This document shows positions 55,401-64,000 of a stretch of DNA of 64,000 bases, piece by piece (position 1 is the stretch's first letter; every line of letters starts with the position of its first letter). This DNA is from Amblyomma americanum. Its lineage: Eukaryota; Arthropoda; Arachnida; Ixodida; Ixodidae. Location: NCBI RefSeq assembly GCF_052857255.1, contig NC_135497.1, forward strand, positions 111,674,880 through 111,738,879, read 5' to 3'. The translations under genes and the position numbers were made by a program. The notes under the pieces were generated by a model that saw nothing but the letters and a program-made list of their open reading frames with translations, ran no database searches and was not told the origin of the DNA.

Positions 55401-58400
55401 CGACAACCCCCACAACCTGCCTTTGCAGCTGTTAGCGGGCAAAACGAAGTAGGGGAGTTGAGCGAACGAGCTCTTGATCCCTATTCGCACAGGAGACGGA
55501 CAGCCTGTGCTGCCCCATTTCCTGAACTGCGTGCCGAGGGACGCCAAGCGCTCTAACGCACAGCGGAGGGGGAAACCCGAATCAGCCGGCCCTTTGGTCG
55601 TGCAGCGGGCGGACCCAGGCAGGGAGAGGCACCATTGTCCCGCGACCAAGCTCGCGACGGTGTGAGCCATTTCCGCTGTCAAGAGAGGGGACACTTAGCA
55701 AGAGAATGCCCTGTGGCCAGGACTCCTGTGAGGCAGGAAAACGGCGCCGGGGGTTGGTCGTAAAGGGATGACCGGCCCAATGTTTGCGAATTCCCTCAGC
55801 GTACAGAGCAAGCTGCCTTGCTAGTGCGCATGTGCAGTTTATTCCAGTCACCATTGCTGGCCACAAATTTTCGGCGTTACTGGATACGAGATCCAGTGCC
55901 TCCTTGTTCAGTGAAGAGGTGTTGTCCCACTCGAAAAAGCACTCGGTGCGCTTGCGGGACTGCCGTACGGCATTCAACATTGCGAAAGGCGTAGCCCATT
56001 TGGCTGGCGCAGCGAGGCTGACTGTCAGGTGGGGAGAGCGGACGAGACGCACGCGTTTCATCCACCTCCCAGGGCTCAGTGTGGCCATGATTCTCGGAAG
56101 GGACTTTCTCCTGAAAACCAGAATCATGGTGAACATTGCGAATGGCGGTTATCGCGATGGACCATTTTCCCAGCTGAAGCCGTTCATCAGCCCACCGGCG
56201 TCAATAACTGCCTGCGCAGTGAAGGCGTTCAGAGAGTGCCACGCTCAGTGACCAGGGCCAAGACCTTGTGTCGAGCGTTCCGCTGTTCACGCTCCCCTTT
56301 GGGACCGAGCAGCGCGGCACAACCACGCACCACATCCGCTGGCCGCCTTTGCGGTAACGTTGGATGACACACAGAAGGCTCGTTTGACACCACTGTGCGT
56401 CAGTACGATGAGCTCTTCACAGATCAATCTGGCTGAACTATTTTAGTGAGCCACAAGATCCACACCGGAGATACGCTTTCTTTGAAGTTCAACCCCAGAC
56501 CTGTCAGCCTTGCGAAAAGGCAGGTGATGGATGGGTTGGATGAGATGCTGTCGGCCGGCATTATCCGTAGCTCATCCAGCGCTTGGGCGTCTCCAGTTGT
56601 GTTGGTGCCTAAGAAAAATGGCAGCCACCGTTTGTGTGTGAATTATCGCCATCTGAATGCGCTGACTCGCAAGGATGCCTATCCACTCCCGACGATCAGC
56701 TCAATCGTAGGAAGCCTAGGCAGTGCGCGGCACTTTTCCATGCTAGATGCCTCCAAAGGTTACCAAGAGGTCCAGATGGCGGATGCTGACCGGTCTAAGA
56801 CCGCGTTCACATGCCACAGAGGGCTGTTTGAGTTCACTCATATGCCCTTTGGTCTCTGTAATGGTCCTGTGACTTTTCAGAGGCTCATGGGCCGCACCCT
56901 AGGGGAAGCGAAATGGTCCCAATGGACCTGGACGATATCGTAATTTAGTCACGAACCTCCGATGAGCACTTAGGCCACATTGCTGACGTGCTCAAGACGG
57001 TATGGGCTGCTGGGGTGACTTTGAATCCTGCGAAAGCTCAAATAGCGCGGACCCGAGTTCAGTTGCTAGGGTTCACGCTGGGCGAGGGCTCCACTGAGCC
57101 AGATGCAGAGAAAATCCGAGCCATACTCGAGTTTCTTGTGCCCAAGGATGTACGCGGCTTCCGCCGTTCTCTGGGAATGGCCAACTTTTATCGGTCGTTC
57201 ATCCCATCCTGTGCCCACATGCAGGCTCCCTTGACCAAGCTCTTGGGAAAGACTACCACGTGGCAATGGGGGCCTGAGCAAGAGCGATCCTTTCGCCTCC
57301 TGTCTAGTGCCATTGCCGAGACAGCGCAGCTCAGGCTACCTGACCTGACCAGACAGTTCGTAGTCCAGACTGATGCGAGCGACCTGGGTTTAGGAGCAAT
57401 TCTACAGGATTTCAATGGCGTGCTGCAACCGCTGGCCTTTGCCAGCCGCTCCTTGCTGCCCTCGGAGAGGAATTATTCTGTGACCGAGAAGGAGTGCCTC
57501 GCCCTCGTGTTCGCACTGCGGAAATTCGACGTCTACCTTGACCGAACGCAGTTCGTGGTGCAGACAGACCACAGTGCGCTCAGTTGGCTGATGCGGCTCC
57601 GCGAGCCTGCAGGTCGGCTGGCGCTGGGCTCTCCTGATACAGCATTATGACTTTTCGGTGCAGTATCGAAAGGGGAGCACTAACGTGGTAGCTGATGCAC
57701 TACCCCGTGCCCCACTCACCAGCAGCGCATTGACGCCGGCAAGCGGTGGGGGCAGAACAGCGGACGAGCTGCCGGGCATCAAGGAGGGGCAGCCCGCGAA
57801 CGGGCCAACCCATTCCGCTAACCAGGCAAGCAGCGCTTCGCAAAGTGGGCGAGAGGCAAAGCTCCTCGTGAGCACCTTGGAGACGCATGGAAATTTTGGC
57901 TGCAAACCTGGGTGGGGACGAGACCAGGCTCCCCTCTGGGATGACTGGAATCGTTTTCAGCCAGAAAGAGCTGCTGAAAGCACAGTAAAATGACCCCTTT
58001 TGTCGCGAGGTGAGTGACGGTCTCAGGAAAACAGAGCGCCGTGACGCTACTGGTATAGTAGCGGGTGCAGGGGGGCAAAAGCCAGCATGTGTCGCGGCGA
58101 GCCCCGGGGATTCATATTTGCTGGACCATGACAGGCTCGTGCTGAAGTACACAGCCACTGATGATGAGTCAATTGACCTGTTCAAGGTGGTTATCCCCAA
58201 AAGTTTGAGAGGCGCATTGTTGCGATTCTCTCATGACGAACCACTGGCCAGTCACCTCAGTGGCTCCAAAGTTTTTGCAAAACTGTGCGATGTGGCCTGG
58301 CATGAAGTGCGACATTTTTCACTACTGCCGTTCCTGCCATGTCTGCCAAGCAGTGAAGTCACGGGGTGACAAGCAGCCCGGAATGATGAAACCAATTGAC

Positions 58401-61400
58401 AGTGTGCGTCAAGTGGCAGATGGCCACCTGAGATTTGATGGGGCCTTTCCCCAGGAGCAAGCAGGGGTTCATTTAGCTGATGGTAGTCGCTAACCATTTT
58501 TCCAAATGGGTCAAGTTGTACCCGCTTCAGAAAGTGTCAGCACAAGCGGTACTGGATAAACTCCAGGAAGTGTTCTGTCAGTTCGGCTTTCCCGAAAGAC
58601 TGATCACAGACAATGCGTCCTATTGCACCACTCGGGTGTTCAGTAACACGTGCCGTTCCCTCAGAATCGAGCACTACACCACTTCACTCTACTATCCCCA
58701 GTCCAACTTGACCAAGCGAATCAACCAAACGCTCAAGCCAATGCTGGCGGCCTTTGCCGAGTGTCAAAAGGACCGGGCAGACCATTTGAGTGAATTTGAG
58801 TTTGCCATTCGAACAGCTGAGAATCGCTCAGCTGGTTTCTCTCCCGCCTTCCTCAATTTCAGAAGAGAGCTGGCGAATCCAATGTCAAACGTCATGCAGA
58901 GCCAGCTCGGGCATGAGGAGACTCGGGCAGACTGCTCTGCTTATGCGTCGACGCTATGGGACCAGCTTGGTCGGGCTCTCAACAGAGCAAGGTGGAGTTT
59001 GGCGGCAGCCAGAGCCCAACAGAAGGCTCAGTACGACCGCAAGCACCACAGCCTGACTTTTCAGGCGGGTGATCTTGTCCTGAAGTGCAACTACGTTCTT
59101 AGCGATGATAGTGTCACGTAGTGGTGACGGCAGTCGAAGCAGTGATGAAGACGGACAAATGGTCTTCTAAAAGAAAACTGTTTATTGGGCTGACTTGCAC
59201 CCAAAATGGACTGAATCACTTAGCGGCGGCGAAGCGACAAGCGTGCTCGGCAGTCGTCGAACAGAATGCCTGCCGCTGTCGGCCGTGCTCAATATAAAGC
59301 TGATAGCGAACTTTTGAGATAAAGCGTGCAAAGTTACTAGAACATTCCGGAACAACATAGAATCAGTGCTGCCAGGCTGCGATCAATCGAGATAAATCTA
59401 GTCGCGTCTTGCGTCGCAAACAAAGCGATAAAGTTGTGTGGCGGCAGATTTGAAGAATGAACAAACACTACAAATGTTCGCGGCAATAGCAAGGGGTTCT
59501 CAGCCTCGCTCGCTCCTAAGTGGCTTGGTCCGTACCGAGTGGTCAGAGTCTGGTCACCGCTCGCGTACCTGCTGGAGGATCTTCTTTCGGGAAAAACCAG
59601 CCGTGCCCACATCGCAGACCTGAAGGCCTATGCGTCACGGTCTGACGAGCTTGCATTGGTACCCATTGGTACCACAGGCAAGCGCAAAGGCACAACTGGT
59701 GCTGTGGAATGCAAGCGTACAGCGCACCGGTACAATCTGAGGCGAGACGGCCGCCAATGTGATTGATGGTGGAAGGCGGACTCTTCCACAACCGAAGGCA
59801 CACAGCCTCAGCTTGCTGGCGACTCACAGGATGGTTGCGAGTGTTGTGGGAATCGGGGCTTCCCGCCGTTGCCTTTGCGCGGCTGTTGCCGGCATCCTGC
59901 GTTGTTCTCCTCTTTCCCTTTCGCTCACCTCAGGCGATGGAGAGGCGGCTGGGTGACTAATCACTGTCGTTCAGCCGCTCCGCCCTGGCTTCCCAAGGGC
60001 CTTTGCCAATGGTGCCTTTTGGCGGGAATTCGGGACTCCGAGCGGAGCTCAAAGAGAGACTCCTCCGAGACTGTCTGCCCGGGTCGGCCTTTGCTGTTCG
60101 GACCAGTGCATACTCAAGTTCGCCAGCACAGGTCCTTGACCTGCAGCGGCTCGAGCCAGTCCAGGGGTCCAGCGACCTCCGACAGGCGCACCTTGCGTTG
60201 ACTGCCCACTCTTTCTTGCAGACGGCCCAACGGCCGACACGAGAGGGATCACAGCACTGCAGCGGAGACAATCTCCTGCAGCAGCGTGCTAGCGTCTCGC
60301 ATTACTCTTGTTGCTCCGAGCGCGCAGCAGAGCCTTGCTTCTCGGGCGCCCCGCGGCGGGGTGACTGTTGAGTGTGTGTATCGTCGCTGGAGGACTGCGT
60401 GAATAAACGTCTCCTTTGTGAACTTGGAGGCCTCTGTCTTTGTGGCGAGTTGCTCTCCCCTCTGCAAAGGTTGAGTGCGCCGCAGCGGTGCCCCAGGGTG
60501 ATGTGGTGATGGCTGATCGGGGCCCTTGGCTTGCGCAAAGCCCGAACCCGTGGTGGATAGTGCCCTGTGCCCACTGAGAAACCCACAGTGTGCAACGCAA
60601 GTGTTTAAGAGCTAGATGTGGTGTGAGAGGTGTTAACCATTTCAACTCCCGAACTCAAGCTCGCCAAATTGCTTGGGGGTCTGAAGGCCCTGCTTCCTCC
60701 ATAGCAATTCAGTGTAGAGGACGTCTTGTAGTGTTCTGGTTTAAACCGCTATGCTCCTCTTCGACGCTCAAGCGCATCGATGGCTTTCTAAGCATACACT
60801 GGTGCCGCAGCTGGGTGCACAGCAGCATCGCGAGCAATATGCTGGCACTTCTGTCAAAGGTTCACACTACCTTGGTGCTCTGCCACGCTCGCCAAGCATG
60901 CCACCCCCACAGGAGCTCTCTTCAAAAGATAAACATATATGCCGTGATGTTATCAGCATGCAGAATCTTGGTGCGAAATGAGGAAAGCGCGCTAAGAAAG
61001 CTAACGCTAAAAAAAAAAGTAAACTCTCAACTACAGAAGTGGGGGGTCGGTTCATTATGCAAGCAAATACGGTAATAGTGACAGCATGGACATAAAGCTC
61101 TACAGTTGGGTACAACTTGAGAATATTGCTGGAAGCTCCATTCCCACCTTAATTGCCACCAGTGCACTGTGCAATCAGACATCACCCTTACCGTTGGCCG
61201 GACTATGGACTACCTCCACTGCATGTATAGCCCTAATGCTCCAAATGCTCTGTTTATCCCAGTCCTGTGCCTGTCATGGTCACCCTATCCCAACAAACTT
61301 CTTAAGAAATCTAATTTCTCTGCCTGGCTTCCTGTCACTCCAAGTCCCCACCTCCCCATGCCACACTTTGTTTCCCTCGGAATAAAAGTTGCCAAGGTCA

Positions 61401-62284
61401 GTTTTGAATGATGGCCTGTCTGAATTCAGTGATTCTTAGCATCCTCTGCCGCATGATAGGCCTGACCGCTGAGACCAGTTAGTCGCTTTCCATGAGTGAG
61501 GAAGAGACTGGCAACATGCATGAAAAAGAGGCTCTACTCTGCAAATTCAGCAGACGTTACTGCACACAGAACATGGCACTATGCTGGCAGTCCATGAGGG
61601 ATGCAGCATTAGCAATCGTAGAGCAGGGTTGGTGGTGTGAGTACAAAAAAAAAAAGGCTGTATGCGACGGGTTAGATGGCAGAGTGATTTAGCAATGAGC
61701 ATTGCTGGAGTTGTATGATGTTCACGCCATTTCCGAGGCAGAAAAAAAAAACTTAAGGAAACAACAATGTTCTGAACTATTGCTCCGAGCCTGTACCCCC
61801 CCATCAGGCACACACACATGCACATATATACAAAGCACTTACCGATGAGCTAACCAGCATAGGCAGATAAGGATGCCATGAAACATCTCTCACACAAGCC
61901 CTGTGGCCGCTCAAAACAGTTTCTATTTTTCCCGTCAGAAGGTTGTAGACTGAAAAGGTGCAGAAAGAGTATAAATATAAATTTGAATGCAGCTTTCTGC
62001 ATGTGTGAATGCAGGCACACACCAACAAAAAGATGCGTTCCAGTAATGGCAGAGAATTCTCCACAAAGGCTAGTATCACGATGACTCTTTTCCCATCACA
62101 CTTGACTAGCGTAGTCTTTATTTTCCATTATGTTAGCATGCAATCTACTAAATTACAGACATTTTGTTGCAGCTACACAAACTAGCCCATCAGCACATCC
62201 TTTAAAAGCAAAAATTTAAAAAAAGAAAAAGAAACCTTGTACACTTCTCACACAGGCAGCAAAGCTTCTAAGAAACTGTGTGTG

Positions 62285-62335
<51 letters not shown>

Positions 62336-63681
62336 CCCTGAAATCTAACTATATCACCAGATCAGACCACATTGGGGAGCAGAGCAATTCGAAATGGGAC
62401 ATCGTGGCACCTGGTCAGTCTATTGCTATAAGTATGCGCTGGTGACACACCGCCAAAAGGAAGCTTTCAGCCCATGAGTCATGCCCATGTCAAGTGACCA
62501 GTCGTGCTCATTGCATTCAGTGGCAGAACAACAAGGTCATCGCAGTGAGGGCAGGCAGCACATGGTGTGCTGCACAGTTGCCGATCACAGGAGGAATCTT
62601 TCTATTTTTTTTTTTGCCATATCATGGTCCGACTCAACAAGGCGCTCGGCGAACAGGCCACCTGCCAACTACACGCTCCCTCTAAACTTAGGCCTAGTGG
62701 CACACTCATCAAATAAAAATGAATTTTTGACGGCCACATTTAAAGTTTTCAGGGCATTCCACACGTCTCATATTTCTTAAATTTTTACAATTTCTGCTTT
62801 TTTTGGGTCAATGCGTTATTTGCATAGGAAGGAGTAGGGGATGACCACGAGGCTGGGATATGCTTGTCGCTCCCGTTCCTGCAAGAAGTGGTGGTTTTCG
62901 TCTGTGGGGTCGAGTTTAAAGTGTCTCCTCGCTGTAACCGAGTTGTGCAGCCACAAGCGTTCATTGTATTTGAGACGCAATGCCATTGCCCTAATACATA
63001 ACTTTATGATAGTACCGCCCTCGTTTGTTAATCTTTATTCAATGAATACCCCGCTTAGCCCAACGGTGCTACAGCAGGTGGATTACAGACTTGAAAACAA
63101 CCCATTTTCATTTATACAGCACACTTGCCGACCTGAAAGCCAATTTCATTCACTGATGGAACAAACAAAAAAGGGATTAGCATATATATATTAGTTCTCG
63201 CACAGTATTCCAAAATCTTCAAACGATGATCACTGCGAGCAGAGACATAGTGTGGCCTGTATAAGTATATTTCCTTTCGAATGCCGGATTTGTCGTGATA
63301 TACTTGATACAGGAGTTCAAATCCTAATCTCCTTTGTCGAGAGGGAAGAGTTTCCCATCCTAATTTATTTTCATGTCGGTGCAGCTATCAGTTCTCGAGT
63401 ACTGACACAGGACAAACCTTTCTGTTCTGATTTTTTGTCAATTTTATTGCTAAGTGTTATTTGCCAGGGGTCCCCTTCGGCACTTCAAAACAGCAATAGA
63501 ATGAGTCAGCCGTAGTTTTACTCACCAACCACTCGGCCAGAAGCACAGCCAGTGTAGATGAACTGCTGCCCCGTTGTAGCAATAGGTGAAAAGTGACATC
63601 GGATGAGTGTCTGCAAGACTGTGTGGCCCTGGTAGGTCATTAGAGATGTGTCTCCAGGAAGCTTCTCACAGAGGTCAAGAA
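49335..63681 (-). CDS. DCAF11: DCAF11 (WDR23) orthologue, last three coding exons
   Basis: Joined exons 63526-63681, 61843-61949 and 49335-49427 encode the C-terminal WD40 repeats of DCAF11. This protein is known as a substrate receptor of CUL4-DDB1 ubiquitin ligases and is linked to NRF2/SKN-1 turnover. Visible motifs in order are TSLMTYQGHTVLQTLIRC, FSPIATTGQQFIYTGCASG, YNLLTGKIETVLSGH, CVRDVSWHPYLPMLVSSS and, after the last intron, WDGSVTKWVYN with the stop at 49335-49337. Junctions are GT-AG and phases agree (phase 1 for the first intron, phase 0 for the second). The 5' exons lie beyond 64000. The introns are 1,576 bp and 12,415 bp, the latter swollen by mobile elements. Confidence 0.93.
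49428..52159. other. DCAF11 last intron, proximal part
   Basis: Intron sequence with no recognisable gene. A 14-G run lies at 50352-50365. The segment around 51030-51570 has repeat-like wording, but I could not assign it to a family. Confidence 0.5.
52160..52490 (+). pseudogene. RTE-type LINE 3' fragment in the DCAF11 intron
   Basis: A frame at 52229-52477 reads KRKKWAWAGHVIRKQDNRWS, then VTEWDPREGKHSRG, VRWADEVKKFAG and VNWRDMGKAFALQ. This is the conserved C-terminal end of RTE ORF2. It is followed by GCTGATGGTGATGATGATG, the typical RTE 3' tail. Only the last 80 or so codons survive, so it is 5'-truncated. Confidence 0.8.
52631..52908. repeat. Near-perfect 278-bp inverted repeat (hairpin)
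   Basis: Arms 52631-52752 and 52787-52908 (122 bp each) are reverse complements with about one mismatch. The 34-bp centre contains a further inverted repeat (GTTTGATTCC against GGAATCAAAC). The left arm also holds a 30-bp direct repeat starting TTGAAGTTAAGTTTGATTCC. If transcribed, it would form a long hairpin RNA. It could also be an assembly artefact of the fold-back type. Confidence 0.9.
52909..53408. other. DCAF11 intron, unassigned
   Basis: No element recognised between the hairpin and the 5' LTR. Confidence 0.4.
53409..54226 (+). repeat. 5' LTR of the gypsy element
   Basis: The LTR matches 59822-60587. Similarity begins at ACTCACAGGATGGTTGC and ends at GAGAAACTCACA. Two AATAAA signals (54026-54031 and 54039-54044) lie where the 3' LTR has one, because GAATAAACG is locally duplicated. 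The exact 5' edge is uncertain: a canonical TGTTG start would place it at 53427. Confidence 0.85.
54229..54241 (+). promoter_or_regulatory. Primer-binding site (tRNA-Lys type)
   Basis: GGCGCCCAACGTG lies just after the 5' LTR. It matches the start of the primer-binding sequence complementary to the 3' end of tRNA-Lys used by many retroelements. The following bases (CTAAG) diverge from the full 18-base site. Confidence 0.7.
54491..55740 (+). pseudogene. gypsy gag remnant
   Basis: A frame from 54491 carries a Gag-like core, with GYDNLLSARDFLESLTYNQR at about residues 134-153, then ALIDMAARWHQLAGHR and LEEFCAAFLHE. It shifts near 55090 and continues with MENLFSIAEPRASNEEHVER in another frame. 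A CCHC-type knuckle is visible at about 55671-55719, but its first Cys is replaced: HFRCQERGHLARECP. Gag forms the particle and binds element RNA. This copy cannot make a full product. Confidence 0.75.
55784..56251 (+). pseudogene. gypsy aspartic protease remnant
   Basis: The frame contains ALLDTRSSASLFSE, where the catalytic DTG triplet reads DTR, and later the conserved MILGRDFLLK. The order and spacing (about 70 residues) fit a retropepsin domain. The Gly-to-Arg change should abolish activity. Confidence 0.8.
56446..56945 (+). pseudogene. gypsy reverse transcriptase remnant
   Basis: The frame has the Ty3/gypsy RT motifs LSAGIIRSSSSAWASPVVLV, HRLCVNYRHLNALT, FSMLDASKGYQ and THMPFGLCNGPVTFQRLM. 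Just before the catalytic box the reading frame slips. The LDD residues are present in a different frame (near 56928-56936), and a TAG stop follows at about 56946-56948. The copy is therefore broken inside the active-site motif. Confidence 0.88.
56988..57990 (+). pseudogene. gypsy RT thumb, RNase H and linker remnant
   Basis: The frame runs through VQLLGFTLG, KDVRGFRRSLGMANFYRSFI (RT connection), then RNase H motifs VVQTDASDLGLGAIL, NYSVTEKECLALVFALRKFD and VVQTDHSALSWLM. It breaks at about 57640 and resumes as VQYRKGSTNVVADALPRAPL in another frame. These are the standard Ty3/gypsy RNase H landmarks, with the first catalytic Asp (TDAS) and the Glu of KEC intact. Confidence 0.85.
58225..59111 (+). 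pseudogene. gypsy integrase remnant, first part
   Basis: The zinc-binding end is recognisable (HYCRSCHVCQAVKSRGDKQP near 58311-58372), with its upstream His pair in a different frame. The core follows: DLMGPFP (58434-58454, another frame, first Asp), HFSKWVKLYP, LITDNASY (second Asp, 58609-58611) and YYPQSNLTKRINQTLK. The aligned catalytic Glu is Lys in the last motif. The frame is then open to AQQKAQYDRKHHSLTFQAGD, before the inserted LTR. Confidence 0.85.
59108..59489. mobile_element. Solo LTR with 4-bp target duplication, nested in the integrase
   Basis: A 374-bp segment (59112-59485) begins TGTCACG and ends GCGGCA, with the TG..CA edges of LTRs. ATAG lies on both sides (59108-59111 and 59486-59489). 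The integrase frame is interrupted by the insert and takes up on the other side in register if the insert and one ATAG are discounted. A TATA-like AATATAAAG occurs at 59290-59298. Its sequence is unlike the host element's LTR, so it came from a different LTR family. Confidence 0.85.
59490..59765 (+). pseudogene. gypsy integrase C-terminal remnant
   Basis: The sequence reads ASLAPKWLGPYRV in one frame (about 59505-59543), then RVWSPLAYLLEDLLSGKTSR and IADLKAYASRSDELALVP. This is the integrase C-terminal domain with its conserved W-G-P-Y motif, separated from the rest by the solo LTR. Confidence 0.8.
59822..60587 (+). repeat. 3' LTR of the gypsy element
   Basis: Matches the 5' LTR from ACTCACAGGATGGTTGCGAG to GAGAAACCCACA, with several indels. 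One polyadenylation signal, AATAAA, lies at 60402-60407. No obvious polypurine tract is preserved just upstream. Confidence 0.85.
60588..61842. other. DCAF11 last intron, distal part
   Basis: Intron sequence up to the donor of the exon at 61843. No element ends or other exons recognised. Confidence 0.5.
61843..61949 (-). CDS. DCAF11: DCAF11 exon (second from last)
   Basis: A 107-bp exon. The acceptor TTTTCAG is at 61950-61956, and the donor after TCATCG is GTAAGT. The first two bases complete the Val codon begun upstream. It encodes YNLLTGKIETVLSGH, then the WD40 motif RDVSWHPYLPMLVSSS, ending exactly at a codon boundary. Confidence 0.93.
61950..63525. other. DCAF11 penultimate intron with TG/TA/CA microsatellite
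   Basis: A 1,576-bp intron. A compound dinucleotide repeat lies at 62278-62333 (TG, then TATA, then CA units). No further exons are seen. Confidence 0.7.
63526..63681 (-). CDS. DCAF11: DCAF11 exon (third from last)
   Basis: A 156-bp exon. The acceptor is a T-rich tract ending CAG at 63682-63684. The donor is G followed by GTGAGT at 63525-63520. It enters with two bases completing a codon, reads LDLCEKLPGDTSLMTYQGH onwards to CASGRVV, and leaves with one base of the next codon. Confidence 0.93.
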
Positions 63682-64000
63682 CTGAAAAGAAAATTAAAAA
63701 AAAAGTCAAGTGCCATTTTTAAGCCCTACACAACATGACACCAATGACGCCTAAGCCATATGCTTTGTGCATGCAAAATAGGGTAATGCTGAAGGTTGTA
63801 TTTAACATGCACTAGGTTTTCCTGCTCAGTTTAATCCTCACACTACGCAAAACAGTCCGGCTGTTAGCCACCTGAATTTGTATGCCAAACTCTGAATCTA
63901 AATGCCTGTGTATTTAAATTTAAATTTAAACATCACCTCAAATAACTCAAGTATCACTGCATCAAGGCGCTAATTTAATCGACATCCAGAAAAGCGCATA
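63682..64000. other. DCAF11 upstream intron, partial
   Basis: Sequence before the acceptor of the exon at 63681 on the minus strand. It is AT-rich and contains no other DCAF11 exon up to the window edge. Confidence 0.55.

Larger units (their letters stand above)
53409..60587 (+). mobile_element. Ty3/gypsy LTR retrotransposon, degenerate, antisense in the DCAF11 intron
   Basis: A 7.2-kb element with two related LTRs, a primer-binding site, and gag, protease, reverse transcriptase, RNase H and integrase in the Ty3/gypsy order. All coding parts have frameshifts, stops or altered catalytic residues, and a solo LTR of another element has inserted in the integrase end. The LTRs differ in length (about 818 and 766 bp) and by many substitutions, which suggests an old insertion. 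No clear target duplication was found. Confidence 0.88.

Overview
The window is eukaryotic and repeat-dominated, most likely from a hard tick (Ixodidae). The main sign is at least eight copies or fragments of a tRNA-headed SINE that looks like the tick Ruka-type family, in two 3'-tail forms. They lie among several LINE lineages, hAT and Tc1-like non-autonomous DNA elements, and an LTR retrotransposon. The only host protein-coding gene I can support is the 3' end of a DCAF11 (WDR23) orthologue on the minus strand. Its last three exons lie at 63526-63681, 61843-61949 and 49335-49427, with GT-AG junctions and matching phases. The last intron is about 12.4 kb.

Layout. 1-14 kb: a GC-rich island (1-960), long unassigned DNA, SINE insertions near 3.7-4.6 kb, 7.5 kb and 12.9 kb, a 100-N assembly gap (9023-9122), and microsatellites. 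14-18.2 kb: a long-inverted-repeat element carrying a tRNA-like segment, then a decayed minus-strand LINE split by a second SINE family. 18.5 kb: a tandem cluster of CACGTG E-boxes. 21.3-22.5 kb: a second GC-rich island. 24.1-25.0 kb: a 901-bp hAT-type element with an 8-bp target duplication. 25-30 kb: SINE and RTE-LINE remnants. 30-31.2 kb: a GC-rich block ending in a strong splice-donor match.

32.1-39.0 kb is a nest of LINEs. A CR1/L2-like LINE (about 32823-37324, plus strand, ORF1 and ORF2, with an in-frame TA microsatellite inside the reverse transcriptase) has inserted into the reverse transcriptase/RNase H open reading frame of an I-clade-like LINE on the minus strand. A short separate copy of the same I-like 3' end lies just to the left, with its own 12-bp target duplication. 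42.6-43.0 kb: a 428-bp long-TIR element flanked by TA. 44.7-46.7 kb: ten tandem units of 193/196 bp with higher-order duplication. 47.5-48.9 kb: a 1.4-kb hAT-type element with an 8-bp target duplication, ending 439 bp beyond the DCAF11 stop codon.

The 12.4-kb last intron of DCAF11 holds an RTE fragment, a near-perfect 278-bp hairpin and a degenerate Ty3/gypsy LTR retrotransposon (about 53409-60587). The retrotransposon is antisense to the gene and is itself interrupted by a 374-bp solo LTR with a 4-bp target duplication. No CRISPR, operon or bacterial feature is present, and I saw no convincing new gene system. The most informative content is the nested insertion history and a few structured repeats.
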